DNA from: Microbacterium mangrovi
GTDB taxonomy: Bacteria; Actinomycetota; Actinomycetes; Actinomycetales; Microbacteriaceae
DNA: 64,000 nucleotides
Direction of reading: 5' to 3'
Assembly (NCBI RefSeq): GCF_000802305.1
Contig: NZ_JTDK01000014.1
Span: 124,001 to 188,000, forward strand
Position numbers and translations under genes: made by a program. The notes beneath the pieces are model-generated. The model had not been told where the DNA came from and made no database searches. It was given only the letters and a program-made list of their open reading frames with translations. Position 1 is the stretch's first letter. Each line of letters opens with the position of its first letter. Shown here in pieces: positions 25,334-34,699 of the stretch.

Positions 25334-26350
25334 TCAGCGACCGCGCGCTCGCAGATCGATGGGCAGCACGCCGATCGCGCGTCCGAGCGGGTCGATCAGT
25401 CGCGACATCAGTCGCACCTGCCGCAGCACGATCTTCCGATCCGCGATGACGAGGTCTGGCTCGATCTCGCTCACGCGGGTCTCGAAGTCATCCAGTGCCG
25501 ACAGGTGCGGCAGTGCGACCTTGAAAGCGAGGTTCTCGGGGCCCGCGATCGACGAGATCGTCCGGACCCCGGGCATCTCGGCGATTCTGCGGACGGCGAG
25601 CGACCGAGCACCGGCCGGGACCCGCGCATAGACCCAGACGATCGCCGACCTGCCGGCAGCATCCGGCGTGAGTTCGACGATCATTCGCAGGGCTCCTTGC
25701 GAGCTGAGGCGACGAAGGCGGCGCCCCACTGCCGTTTCGGAGAGCCCCACGGCCCGGGCGAGGTCTGCCACCGGCTGGCGCCCGTCCCGGCTGAGCGCGA
25801 TGCAGAGCTCCCAGTCGAGGTCGTCGACCTCGATGTTCGTGCGGATGAGGACGCCGTGCTCCGGGGTGGGGAGCTTGACCGCCGCCCGACGCTCCAGCGA
25901 GCCGGCGGCGGCGTAGCCGCCTTCGAAGTGGACCGTCACGACCGGTTGCGTCTGCACGTCCTCGACCCCGGAGACCAGGGGAAGCCGCCTCAGCACGTAG
26001 TCGCTCAGCCCGGCCTGGTCGGCGGAGACCGCGGTGATCAGGATGTCGGTCCCCCCGGTGACGATGTCGACGAACAGCGCTTCGGGATGTCGCGCGATGG
26101 CCGCCGCGACGTCTTCCGTGGTGCCCGCTCGGCAGGAGATCTCGACGAACGCGGAGGCCGGGTCCTGGGTCAGCAGCGGATAGCAGGTCACCCACGCCAG
26201 TCCCTCGCGCTCGAGGCGAGCCCATCGGCGCGCGACGGTGGCCGGGTCGACATCGATGACGTCGCCCAGCGATTTCCAACTGGCGCGAGGGCTCCGTTCG
26301 ATGGCGTGGACGACCGCGCGGTCCACTTCATCGAGTGTGGAATCTGGCAT
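25334..26350 (-). CDS. Double-domain Lrp/AsnC regulator
   Basis: The 338-residue protein contains two Lrp/AsnC units: HTH (about 5-50; RASWKSLGDVIDVDPATVARR) with ligand-binding RAM (about 65-140), then a second HTH (about 175-225; RQPVADLARAVGLSETAVGRR) and second RAM (about 230-310). Such tandem proteins act as one-chain dimers. AAGGAG precedes the ATG at 26350. It is divergent from an MFS/hydrolase/nucleoside-catabolism operon, which it most likely controls. Confidence 0.9.
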   Translation of the reverse strand: MPDSTLDEVDRAVVHAIERSPRASWKSLGDVIDVDPATVARRWARLEREGLAWVTCYPLLTQDPASAFVEISCRAGTTEDVAAAIARHPEALFVDIVTGGTDILITAVSADQAGLSDYVLRRLPLVSGVEDVQTQPVVTVHFEGGYAAAGSLERRAAVKLPTPEHGVLIRTNIEVDDLDWELCIALSRDGRQPVADLARAVGLSETAVGRRLRRLSSQGALRMIVELTPDAAGRSAIVWVYARVPAGARSLAVRRIAEMPGVRTISSIAGPENLAFKVALPHLSALDDFETRVSEIEPDLVIADRKIVLRQVRLMSRLIDPLGRAIGVLPIDLRARGR

Positions 26351-26462
26351 CCAGGGCTCCTTCAGAAGAGGAATCGTGCAATTCTTGCCGCCGAGACGGT
26401 CAGGTCTGGAGCATACTCTCGGCGCTGACACCCGAGCAGCGCGAAACTGACCAGGAGTTCCG
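26351..26462. promoter_or_regulatory. Divergent regulator/MFS promoter region
   Basis: TACTCT at 26414-26419 is a -10 candidate for the plus-strand operon. Upstream, an imperfect palindrome with outer GAAT and ATTC (about 26371-26384, GAATCGTGCAATTC) resembles the AT-centred half-sites that Lrp/AsnC proteins bind. Assignments are tentative. Confidence 0.4.
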
Positions 26463-27881
26463 ATGACGTCACTCACCCCAACCCGAGAGCGCCCCGTCGC
26501 GCTGCTGATCGTGGTTCTGTTCCTTGCGGTCGCGGTCAACCAGATCGCCGCGACGATGATCTTCCCCGCGCTTCCGGCGATCGGGATGCGGCTCCACGCC
26601 GCTCCGAGCGCGCTGTCACTGTCGCAGAGCGTGGCGTTCGCGATCGCCGGTCTGGCTGCTGCCGCGCTTCCCCTCAGCGAAAGGTTCGGACGCAAGAACG
26701 TCCTCCTCGTCGTGATCACGCTCGGGATCCTCGGCAGCCTCCTGGTGGCCAACTCGGGCACCCTGGTCCTGTTCAACATCGGCCGCTGGATGCAGGCCCC
26801 CGGCGTCATCGCACTCCCGCTGTCGTTCCTGATCCTGCGTGACCACACGCCTGCCGACCGCTACCCGATCTACCTCGGCTGGATGAGCGCGCTCAACCTG
26901 GGCGCGACCGGCATCGACGGCGCGGTCGGCGGGTGGATGACCGACACCGTCGGCTACCAGGGGATCTTCTGGCTCGGCGCCGCGGTCGGCGTGCTCGCGC
27001 TGATCGGTGTGGCCCTCGTCATCCCGCAGGGGGACGCCGTGCGGCGCGGGCGCATCGACTGGTTCGGACTCGTCACCATGGGCGCCGGCGTCGTTCTGCT
27101 CTCGGTCGGCCTCGGCGGCGCCGGGAACCTCGGCTGGACGTCGCCCACGACGATCGGCCTGCTCCTCGGTGGTGTCGTGCTCATCGCCGTGTTCGTCCTC
27201 ATCGAACGCGCCTCGTCGGCGCCGCTCGTCGAGGTGCGCCACCTGGCCAGCCGCAAGACCCTCAGCGTGCCGCTTGCGATCCTCTTCGGCATGGCCGGCT
27301 TCCTCGCCGTGTACTCCCTGCTCGCACCCTTCTGGCTGCAGCTGCCTGCGAAGGCAGGGGGCGGCGGGCTGACCGCGACGACCTACGCGCTGGCCACCGT
27401 GCCGGGCACGCTGCTCTCGTTCGTGCTGGCGCCCGTGCTCGGCGCGGTGGCCCGGAAGACCGGCTGGCGGCCCGTGATCGTCGGCGGCACCCTTGTGTCC
27501 CTGCTCGCGCTGGTCGGCATGACGCTCTCGCTGAAGTCGCCGGTCATGACGCTGATCTTCCTCGGGCTGCTGTCGGCCGTCTTCGCGGGCGCCACCATGA
27601 CCGCGGCGAACGGTCTCGGCGTCATGCTGTCTCCCGCGGAGAGCCCTGCGTTCCTCCCCGGCATCGTGTCCGTGATGTTCTCGATCGGCGCGTCGCTCGG
27701 CACCGCCGTCGTCGGCTCGCTCATCGCGGTTCCGACGCCTGGGGCGTTCACGATCGCCTTCGCGACCGCCGCGGGCCTGATGCTCGTGGGCTTCGCGTTC
27801 ACCCTCCTGGTGCCCCGCGATCGACGCAAGACCGCCGCCACCGCCCCCGCTGCCGACCAGACCGAAGGACAGATCGCATGA
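26463..27881 (+). CDS. MFS transporter, DHA2-like (14 TM)
   Basis: The 472-residue protein has about 14 hydrophobic segments, the motif-A-like loop PLSERFGRKNVLLV (about 68-81) and antiporter-like segments (GRWMQAPGVIALPLS, about 109-123; NLGATGIDGAVGGWM, about 145-159). The length and 14-helix layout fit the EmrB/QacA-type drug:H+ antiporters; nucleoside or ester export/import is possible given the neighbours. The stop overlaps the next ATG by 4 bp. It is the first gene of a five-gene operon. Confidence 0.9.
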   Translation: MTSLTPTRERPVALLIVVLFLAVAVNQIAATMIFPALPAIGMRLHAAPSALSLSQSVAFAIAGLAAAALPLSERFGRKNVLLVVITLGILGSLLVANSGTLVLFNIGRWMQAPGVIALPLSFLILRDHTPADRYPIYLGWMSALNLGATGIDGAVGGWMTDTVGYQGIFWLGAAVGVLALIGVALVIPQGDAVRRGRIDWFGLVTMGAGVVLLSVGLGGAGNLGWTSPTTIGLLLGGVVLIAVFVLIERASSAPLVEVRHLASRKTLSVPLAILFGMAGFLAVYSLLAPFWLQLPAKAGGGGLTATTYALATVPGTLLSFVLAPVLGAVARKTGWRPVIVGGTLVSLLALVGMTLSLKSPVMTLIFLGLLSAVFAGATMTAANGLGVMLSPAESPAFLPGIVSVMFSIGASLGTAVVGSLIAVPTPGAFTIAFATAAGLMLVGFAFTLLVPRDRRKTAATAPAADQTEGQIA

Positions 27882-28708
27882 CCATCCGCAGCACCGACGT
27901 CATCCTCGAGCAGGGCGCCTCTCACGTTCCGGCGACGTTCACCATCCCCGACGAACCCGCCCTGACCGTGCCGGCCGTGCTCCTGCTGCACGGCACCGCG
28001 AGCAGCCGGGACGAGGTCGGGGACATGTTCCGACGCGCGGCGGACGCGCTGGCGGCCGCCGGTGTGGCATCCCTCCGGATCGACTTCCCCGGATGCGGGG
28101 ACAGCGACCGCCCCCAGACCGCATTCACCGTGACGAACGAACTCGCCGACGCCCAGACGGCGTTTGACTGGCTGTGCGCCCATGAGGGCATCGATGCCGG
28201 CCGCGTGAGCGTTGTCGGCTTCTCACAGGGCGGGATGATCGCCACCCTGCTCGCAGCCCGCGACCCGCGCGTGGCAGGCCTGGTGACCTGGTCGTCCGGC
28301 CTCATCCCGACGGACGACAGGAACCGCAGCTTCGCCCACCTGTTCGAGAACGAGGATGACGCCGTCGCGGCCGACCTCGGGTTCATGGTGTTCACGTTCT
28401 CCCGCGAATGGTGGGACGAGTTCCGCACCGTGGATCTCGAGACCGCCATCCGGCAGTTCGACGGCCCCGTTCTGGCGATCTCCGGATCCGCGGACGATGT
28501 CGTGTCGCCCAGCTCCTCGATCGCGCTCGTCACCCAGGCGCCCGGCGCGGATCGCACGCTCGTTCAGATTCCCGGCGGCGATCACCTCTTCAACGTGCTG
28601 ACAGACGACGGGTCGGACGTGTCGCAGATCGTGATCGACACCACGCTGGACTGGATCACGGCGCACGCGACGCGCGCCCTCACCGCAGGGGCGGTGAGCG
28701 CGCGGTGA
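27878..28708 (+). CDS. Alpha/beta hydrolase
   Basis: A 276-residue serine hydrolase with oxyanion-hole LLLHGTAS (about 35-42), nucleophile elbow GFSQGG (Ser116), acidic GSADDVVSP (about 206-214) and His in GGDHLFN (about 233-239). It resembles small acyl-esterases/acyl-peptidase-like hydrolases. It starts within the MFS stop (ATGA) and its own stop overlaps the next GTG, so the operon is tightly coupled. Substrate unknown; an acylated nucleoside or sugar is a possibility from context only. Confidence 0.88.
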   Translation: MTIRSTDVILEQGASHVPATFTIPDEPALTVPAVLLLHGTASSRDEVGDMFRRAADALAAAGVASLRIDFPGCGDSDRPQTAFTVTNELADAQTAFDWLCAHEGIDAGRVSVVGFSQGGMIATLLAARDPRVAGLVTWSSGLIPTDDRNRSFAHLFENEDDAVAADLGFMVFTFSREWWDEFRTVDLETAIRQFDGPVLAISGSADDVVSPSSSIALVTQAPGADRTLVQIPGGDHLFNVLTDDGSDVSQIVIDTTLDWITAHATRALTAGAVSAR

Positions 28709-29589
28709 CGTGGCACGACACGGAGCTGTTCCCGTTCCCCGATTTCGAGCTGACCGGCATCGAAGAGCTCACCGACAGGCGGAGGGTGCGCGACTCGCTC
28801 GTCGCTCGACTGGACGGTTGCCGGCCGCTGCACATCGATGTCGACATCCCGCTGTCCGCGGAGGCCGTGCCCGTCGTGGCCTGGATTCACGGGGGCGCAT
28901 GGCAGTGGGGATCGAACAAGCTCCACGACGGCCCCGTCCCGAGCCCCCAGATCCGTGAGCAGCTGGTCGAGGCCGGGATCGCTTTCGCGGCCATCGACTA
29001 CCGGCTCTCCGGCGAGGCGGGCTGGCCGGTGCCGCTGCAGGACGTGAAGGCCGGAATCCGCTGGCTGCGCCAGTACGCCGCACAGTTGAACATCGACCCG
29101 GACCGCGTCGCCGTGTGGGGCGAATCCGCGGGTGGCCACCTCGCCGCGCTGGTCGCGACGACCGCGGGTGTGGCGGCGTTCGAAGGGGACCACGGTGCGA
29201 CGGATCAGCCGAGCGAGGTGATCGCCTGCGTCAACTGGTACGGCCCCGGCGAACTCGGCCCGCTGCTGACCGGACCTGCGGCCGAACCTGCGATGCTCCT
29301 GCTCGGCCTGGACGCGTCACTGGCCGACGAGGCCAGCCCCCGAAGCCACGTCGACGAGGCGTCTGCGCCGATGCTCCTCATCCACGGGTCGGACGACAGC
29401 ATCATCCCGTCCGTCCTCAGCGAGCGCCTCGCAGCCGAGTACCAGCGGGCAGGGGCCCTCGCCGACGTCCGCATCGTCACCGGGGCAGGTCACGCCTTCG
29501 CCGGCGACGACCCGGAGCGGTATATCGCGCCGAGCATCGCCTTCCTCCAGGACTGCTTCAGCCACGAACTCGCAACCCGGATCGCCTGA
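28705..29589 (+). CDS. Alpha/beta hydrolase, HSL-like esterase
   Basis: This 294-residue enzyme carries HGGAW (about 62-66, oxyanion hole of hormone-sensitive-lipase-like esterases), nucleophile GESAGG (Ser141), acidic HGSDDSIIP (about 231-239) and a C-terminal GAGHAF His. It is not closely similar to the hydrolase encoded just before it, so the operon has two hydrolases of different subfamilies. GTG 28705 overlaps the previous TGA. Substrate unknown. Confidence 0.88.
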   Translation: MTWHDTELFPFPDFELTGIEELTDRRRVRDSLVARLDGCRPLHIDVDIPLSAEAVPVVAWIHGGAWQWGSNKLHDGPVPSPQIREQLVEAGIAFAAIDYRLSGEAGWPVPLQDVKAGIRWLRQYAAQLNIDPDRVAVWGESAGGHLAALVATTAGVAAFEGDHGATDQPSEVIACVNWYGPGELGPLLTGPAAEPAMLLLGLDASLADEASPRSHVDEASAPMLLIHGSDDSIIPSVLSERLAAEYQRAGALADVRIVTGAGHAFAGDDPERYIAPSIAFLQDCFSHELATRIA

Positions 29590-29634
29590 CGCGCCCGATC
29601 GCACAGCAGCCGCCGACATCCACAGAAAGCCACC

Positions 29635-30588
29635 ATGCCCGTCAACACACCCCTCTTCCTCGACTGCGACACGGGGATCGACGACGCCCTCGCCCTCGGC
29701 TACCTTCTGCGCACTCCGAACATCGACCTGCGCGGCATCGGCACAGTATCCGGCAATATCTCCGCTGCAGAGGCGGCGCTCAACACAGCGAGCCTCCTTC
29801 GCATCCTCGACCGGGACGACATCCCGGTGGCGATCGGAGAGCACGACCCCCGCCGCGGTTCGTACGCGGGTGGCGCGCCGGAAGTGCATGGCGTGAACGG
29901 CATCGGGGATGTCACGCTCCCGCGCGGACGTCAGCCGTCGGCCGAGCCTGCACCGGAGCTTCTGATCCGCCTCGCTCGCGAAGCGGACCGCCGCGGGGAG
30001 CAGCTCGACGTGCTGGCCATCGGGCCACTCACCAACATCGCCCGTGCCGTCGAACTCGCCCCCGAGCTGCCTCAGCTGGTCGGCCGTCTCACCGTCATGG
30101 GAGGAGCAGTGCACGTCAGCGGCAACATCACGCCGGCAGCCGAAGCCAACATCTTCAACGACCCGGAATCCGCGCGGCTCGTCCTCCGCGCCGGATTCCG
30201 CACGACGCTCGTCCCGCTCGACGTGACGCACCACCACTACTTCGACGACGAGGACGCGGCGGATCTCACGGCCGACGGCACTCCCCTCGCTCGCGCGCTC
30301 GGGGCGATGCTGTGCTGCTACATCGACTACTACGAGTCCGTCCTCGGGCGCCGACGATCGCCCCTGCACGACCCGCTCGCCGCGGCGATCGCCTCCGCGG
30401 AGGTCGCGCCGACAGTCGTCGAGGATTCCTCGATCGACGTTCTCGTCACCGGCCCCGAGCGAGGAAGGACGATCATCGCGGAGGATGAATCAGTCGCGAC
30501 CACCCGCGTCATCCTCGGCGCTGCGCCCGAGGCGGCCGCGCTGATCAAGCAGCGCATCCTCCGCACGCGGATGGAGTGCGCCGCGTGA
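29635..30588 (+). CDS. Inosine/uridine-type nucleoside hydrolase
   Basis: The 317-residue protein has the Ca2+-binding DCDTGIDDALAL (about 10-21) that defines IunH-type nucleoside N-ribohydrolases, then GIGTVSGN (about 34-41), IGPLTNIA (about 129-136) and the active-site MGGAV (about 155-159) with downstream AEANIFNDPESA. It splits ribonucleosides into base and ribose. The following ribokinase overlaps it by 4 bp and would phosphorylate the ribose released, a coherent two-step pathway. Confidence 0.93.
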   Translation: MPVNTPLFLDCDTGIDDALALGYLLRTPNIDLRGIGTVSGNISAAEAALNTASLLRILDRDDIPVAIGEHDPRRGSYAGGAPEVHGVNGIGDVTLPRGRQPSAEPAPELLIRLAREADRRGEQLDVLAIGPLTNIARAVELAPELPQLVGRLTVMGGAVHVSGNITPAAEANIFNDPESARLVLRAGFRTTLVPLDVTHHHYFDDEDAADLTADGTPLARALGAMLCCYIDYYESVLGRRRSPLHDPLAAAIASAEVAPTVVEDSSIDVLVTGPERGRTIIAEDESVATTRVILGAAPEAAALIKQRILRTRMECAA

Positions 30589-31508
30589 GCATCGTCGTCG
30601 TCGGCTCTCTGAACGCCGACCTGACCATCCGGGCGCGACGGCTCCCGACACCGGGCGAGACCGTTCGCGGCGACCGATTCACGGTGAGCGCAGGGGGAAA
30701 GGGTGCGAACCAGGCCGCGGCCGCGGCACTGCTCGGCGCGAACGTCGACCTGATCGGCGCGATCGGATCCGACGCCCACGGCGAGATGCTCACCGAGGTT
30801 CTGCAACTGGTGGGCGTCAGGACGGGCCACATCATCGTGCGCCACGACCACCCGAGCGGCGTCGCGCTGATCGCCGTCGATGCGAACGGTGAGAATCAGA
30901 TCGTCGTCCACCCGGGCGCGAACGCCGCCCTGGCGTCGGACGACGTCGTGGGCGTCCTGACCCGAACGGCACCGGCTGTCGTCGGGATCTCGCTGGAGGT
31001 CGACGTCGAGGTCGCCGCTGCGACCGCACGAGCTGCTGCGGAATCGGGGGCGACGGTCGTGGTGAACCTGTCCCCGTTCGCCACGCCACCTGAGGACCTC
31101 CTCGGCGACCAGACGGTGCTGGTCGTGAACGAACGCGAAGCGAGCCAGCTGATCGGTACCGACATCAGCGCGCTTCCGGACGGGAAGGTGCCTCCCGCCC
31201 TGCGAGCCGCAGGAGCCGGCCGGGTGGTCATCACGCGCGGAAGCGTCGGAGCGCTGGTCGTCGAGAACGGTCTGCTCACGGTCGTCGCTGCGATCCCGGT
31301 GAATGCCGTCGACACCACGGGCTGCGGCGATGCCTTCTTCGGCGCCCTTCTGTGGCGGCTCGACGCCGGGGACTCACTCGCGGATGCCACCGCGACCGCA
31401 AACCTCGTCGGCGCGTACGCCGCAGAGGGGCACGGCACAATCGGCTCCTACCCGACCGCCACCGAGCTCGGGCGGCTCAACGACCGCTGGGCAGTCCCGG
31501 CTCACTGA
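30585..31508 (+). CDS. rbsK: Ribokinase
   Basis: A 307-residue PfkB-family sugar kinase: N-terminal VVVGSLNADL (about 4-13), substrate loop GGKGANQAAAAALLG (about 40-54), and the C-terminal signature DTTGCGDAFFGALLW (about 246-260) with catalytic Asp. It phosphorylates ribose to ribose 5-phosphate. GTG 30585 overlaps the nucleoside-hydrolase stop (GTGA); a GTG 9 bp earlier is possible but does not give that coupling. It is the last gene of the operon. Confidence 0.92.
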   Translation: MSIVVVGSLNADLTIRARRLPTPGETVRGDRFTVSAGGKGANQAAAAALLGANVDLIGAIGSDAHGEMLTEVLQLVGVRTGHIIVRHDHPSGVALIAVDANGENQIVVHPGANAALASDDVVGVLTRTAPAVVGISLEVDVEVAAATARAAAESGATVVVNLSPFATPPEDLLGDQTVLVVNEREASQLIGTDISALPDGKVPPALRAAGAGRVVITRGSVGALVVENGLLTVVAAIPVNAVDTTGCGDAFFGALLWRLDAGDSLADATATANLVGAYAAEGHGTIGSYPTATELGRLNDRWAVPAH

Positions 31509-31575
31509 GCGTCGCCGATCGACACGAGTTCCTCCCGCATCCGGAAGAAGGTTCTCGTCCTTCGTCCCCCCTTCC

Positions 31576-33570
31576 TCACGCCTGCTCCCGCGGGCGATCG
31601 CGGCTCGCGAAGTCGCAGAACCAGTCGAGAGCTTCGGCGTTGGCCAGAGTGCCGCGAACCGCGCGGAGGTCGAGTGCACGTCCGGTGAAGAGCTTCTTCA
31701 GCGGCACCTCGATGCGCTTGCCGGCATGGGTAAGCGGAATCGCCGGGCAGGCGATGATCTCGTCGGGGACGTGGCGGGCGGAGGTGCGAGCACGGATCGT
31801 CGACGCGATGCGGTCGCGCAGATCGGCATCCAGAGCCGTGTCGCCGGCGAGTGCGACGAACAGCGGCATCCAGTACGCGCCGTCCGGTCCTTCGATGCCG
31901 AGCACGAGGGAGTCCGCGACTTCGGGCATGTCCTGGAGGGCGGCGTAGATGTCGGCGGTGCCGAGGCGCACGCCGTGCCGGTTGAGAGTCGCGTCGGAGC
32001 GGCCGTGCACCACGAAGCCGCCCCGGGCGGTCTCGGTGATCCAGTCGCCCTGCGCCCAGACGCCGGGGAACGTCGCGAAGTAGCTGTCCCGGTAGCGCGT
32101 GCCCGACTCGTCGTTCCAGAGGAACAGGGGCATCGACGGCATCGGCCGCCTGATCACCATCTCGCCGACCTCGCCGCGGACCCGGGTTCCGTCCGGGCTC
32201 CAAGCCTCGACGGCGACGCCCAGCAGGGGGCCCTGGGATTCGCCGAGGTGGACGGGGGAGAGCGGGTTCGACCCGACGAAGCCGCTGCAGATGTCCGTGC
32301 CGCCCGAGTCGGATCCGAGGTGCACGTCGGACTTCACGGCGTCGTGCACCCAGCGCCAGGTGGACGGCGGCAGCGGCGAGCCGGTGGACAGGATCGACCG
32401 CAGGCGGCAGAGGTCCCACTGCTCCCGGGGCACCGCGCCGGACTTCTCGACCAGGGCGAGGTACGCGGCGCCGACTCCGAACATCGTCACCCCGGCGCGT
32501 TCGATGATCTCGAACTGACGGGCGGGATGGCCGAAGGTCGGGGAGCCGGCGTAGGTGACGACGGTGGCGCCCGAGGCGAGATTGGTGACGAGCGTGTTCC
32601 ACACCATCCACGACGTGTTGGCGGCGACGTAGTACGTGTCACCGGGCCCCATGTCCTGACAGAGTCCGGTGCCCTTGAGCGCTTCGAGCAGGATGCCGCC
32701 GTGCCCGTGCACGATCCCCTTCGGGATGCCCGTGGTGCCCGACGAGAAGAGCACCCAGAGGGGGTGGTCGAACGGTATCCGGCGGTACTCGGGAACCGCA
32801 CCGACGTGGTCGCGGGGCCGCTCCGGGAAGGAGGCGGTCTCGTGGGCACGCGTCGGGACCGGGGCATCCGTCCCTGACTCGAGGACGATGAGCTGCTCGA
32901 CACTCGGCATCCCCTCGACGATCGTGCGCAACTGGTCGTGACGGTCGAACCACTTGCCGTTGAAGGTGTACCCGGCGAATGCGATCAGGACGCGGGGCTC
33001 GAGCTGTGCGAGCCGGGCGACGACGGCGTCGGGGGCGAGATCGGGCGAGCAGATCGACCAGACCGCTCCGACGGCGGCGGCCGCGAGCAGGCCGACGATC
33101 GCTTCAGGGACGTTGGGGAGGACGGCTGCGACGCGGTCTCCGGGTCGGATGCCGGCATCCGCCAGGCGCGCGGCGACGACGGCGACCCACGACTCCAGCT
33201 CGCGCCAGCTGAGGGATGTGCTCGCGTCGTCCTCGGCGATGTCGATGATCGCGGGCTCGTCGCGCCGCTGCGGGTCGCGCGCCGGACGGAGCACGTTCTC
33301 CGCGAAGTTGACGCGGGCGTCCGGGTACCAGACGGCGCCGGGCATCCGCTCGACGGCCAGCGCGGGGCCGGAGAACCCGTCGCCGAGCACGTCGAAATGA
33401 ACGCGCACCGCGTCCCAGAACCCGGAGACGTCGGAGACCGACCACTCCCACAGGGTCCGGTAGTCCCGCATCCCCCGACCGAAGGGGGCCCCGCGGTCCG
33501 CGGCCGCATCGATGAACGCACCCATGCGGGTCGCGCGCGCCGGATCGGGGCGCCACGTGACGTCGGTCAT
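31576..33570 (-). CDS. Acetoacetyl-CoA synthetase
   Basis: The 664-residue acyl-adenylating enzyme matches acetoacetate-CoA ligases in length and pattern: N-terminal ACS domain with ALAVERMPGAVWYPDARVNF-like region (about 71-90), P-loop LFSSGTTGIPKGIVHGHGG (about 270-288), SGGTDICSGF (about 432-441), the adenylate-binding GDW and GRSDATLNRHGVRLG (about 531-545), and the catalytic Lys near HAGKRIEVPLKK (about 618-629). It activates acetoacetate with ATP and CoA. The start overlaps the upstream amidohydrolase stop by 4 bp. Confidence 0.93.
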   Translation of the reverse strand: MTDVTWRPDPARATRMGAFIDAAADRGAPFGRGMRDYRTLWEWSVSDVSGFWDAVRVHFDVLGDGFSGPALAVERMPGAVWYPDARVNFAENVLRPARDPQRRDEPAIIDIAEDDASTSLSWRELESWVAVVAARLADAGIRPGDRVAAVLPNVPEAIVGLLAAAAVGAVWSICSPDLAPDAVVARLAQLEPRVLIAFAGYTFNGKWFDRHDQLRTIVEGMPSVEQLIVLESGTDAPVPTRAHETASFPERPRDHVGAVPEYRRIPFDHPLWVLFSSGTTGIPKGIVHGHGGILLEALKGTGLCQDMGPGDTYYVAANTSWMVWNTLVTNLASGATVVTYAGSPTFGHPARQFEIIERAGVTMFGVGAAYLALVEKSGAVPREQWDLCRLRSILSTGSPLPPSTWRWVHDAVKSDVHLGSDSGGTDICSGFVGSNPLSPVHLGESQGPLLGVAVEAWSPDGTRVRGEVGEMVIRRPMPSMPLFLWNDESGTRYRDSYFATFPGVWAQGDWITETARGGFVVHGRSDATLNRHGVRLGTADIYAALQDMPEVADSLVLGIEGPDGAYWMPLFVALAGDTALDADLRDRIASTIRARTSARHVPDEIIACPAIPLTHAGKRIEVPLKKLFTGRALDLRAVRGTLANAEALDWFCDFASRDRPREQA

Positions 33571-34460
33571 CGTGCGGCCTCCAGCCCGAGCAGCCGCACG
33601 GCGTTGTGCTTCAGGATGCCGGGCATCACCTCGGCCTTGAGCGGCATCTCGGCGATGTCCGCCAGCCACCGGTCCGGCGTGAGGAGGGGGAAGTCGGTGC
33701 CGAACAGCACGCGGTCTTTCAGGATGCTGCCCGCATACCGCACGAGTTCGGCCGGGAAGTACTTGGGGCTCCATCCGGACAGGTCGATCCAGACGTTGCT
33801 CTTGTGGGTGGCGACGGAGAGCGCTTCGTCCTGCCACGGCACCGACGGGTGGGCCATCACGATCTGCAGATCGGGGAAGTCGGCCGCGACCGCGTCGAGG
33901 AGGATCGGATTCGAGAGACCGAGGCGCAGGCCGTGGCCGCCCGGCGTTCCCGCGCCGATCCCCGTCTGCCCGGTGTGGAAGAGAGCGACCGCACCGGCGT
34001 CGCGGATCGCCTCGTACAGCGGGTAATGCCGATCGTCGCTGGGGTCGAATCCCTGCAGGGTGGGGTGGAACTTGAACCCGCGCACGCCGTGCTCCGCCAC
34101 GAGCCGCCGCGCCTGGTCGACGGCTGCGGCGCCGCGCAGCGGATCGACCGACCCGAACGGGATGAGTACGTCGGCGTTCCGGGCGGCCCCCTCCGCGATC
34201 GCGGCGCTCGAGAGCGCGGGATGCCCCAGGTTCGTGCCGGCATCCACCGTGAAGACGACGGCGGCCATGCGGCGCTGCCGGTAGAACGCAGCCACGCCGT
34301 CGATGTCGGGGACGGCCCCGTCCGTGCGGAAGTACCGAGCGGCCGCGGCGGCGAGGTCGGCGGGCAGTGCGGTGTGCAGATGACCGTCCTGCTCGATGTG
34401 CACGTGCATGTCGATCGCGTGGAGTGCGTCGAGATCCAACCGCGGCTCGTATCGGGACAT
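33567..34460 (-). CDS. Amidohydrolase-family protein
   Basis: The 297-residue protein is a TIM-barrel amidohydrolase of the amidohydro-rel_2 type. IDMHVHIEQDGH (about 16-27) holds the first metal-binding HxH; GFKFHPTLQGFDP (about 137-149), MAHPSVPW (about 205-212) and FGTDFPLL (about 253-260) supply the further His/Asp positions. Relatives are ACMSD-like decarboxylases or hydrolases of aromatic/lactone compounds. It is co-transcribed with the acetoacetyl-CoA synthetase, suggesting a catabolic route ending in acetoacetate. GAGAGG serves as ribosome-binding site. Confidence 0.88.
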   Translation of the reverse strand: MSRYEPRLDLDALHAIDMHVHIEQDGHLHTALPADLAAAAARYFRTDGAVPDIDGVAAFYRQRRMAAVVFTVDAGTNLGHPALSSAAIAEGAARNADVLIPFGSVDPLRGAAAVDQARRLVAEHGVRGFKFHPTLQGFDPSDDRHYPLYEAIRDAGAVALFHTGQTGIGAGTPGGHGLRLGLSNPILLDAVAADFPDLQIVMAHPSVPWQDEALSVATHKSNVWIDLSGWSPKYFPAELVRYAGSILKDRVLFGTDFPLLTPDRWLADIAEMPLKAEVMPGILKHNAVRLLGLEAAR

Positions 34461-34489
34461 GGCGCCTGCCTCTCTGCATCGTCCTCAGC

Positions 34490-34528
34490 AGGATAGCCGG
34501 ACGTCAACGGCGTTGACAACATCGTTGA
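34490..34528 (-). promoter_or_regulatory. Promoter and operator of the amidohydrolase operon
   Basis: On the minus strand TATCCT (34495 to 34490) is a -10 box about 30 nt before the ATG. Immediately upstream is the perfect palindrome GTCAACGGCGTTGAC (34503-34517), and a further CGTTGA at 34523-34528 repeats CGTTGA at 34511-34516 with a 12-bp period. Three half-sites covering the spacer and -35 region look like a repressor operator. No regulator gene is adjacent. Confidence 0.6.
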
Positions 34529-34699
34529 AACCCGAACGATGGAGAGTCTCACTGACGGCGGATGCTGGATTCGTCCGCGCCCTCACCCGTGACGACGTTG
34601 CCCGACGCCGGCACGATCTCCACGGCGCTCCCGGGCGCGCGGTCGTGCCCGTCGTGGGGCGAGGTCGACTCCGGCGTTGTGACTGTATTCTGTGGCGAC

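Noticed and set aside
31576..34479. Single 967-codon frame that would fuse the amidohydrolase region to acetoacetyl-CoA synthetase
   Set aside because: The first 300 residues are an out-of-frame reading of the amidohydrolase gene, which has its own metal-site motifs; the synthetase starts at 33570 with a normal 4-bp overlap.
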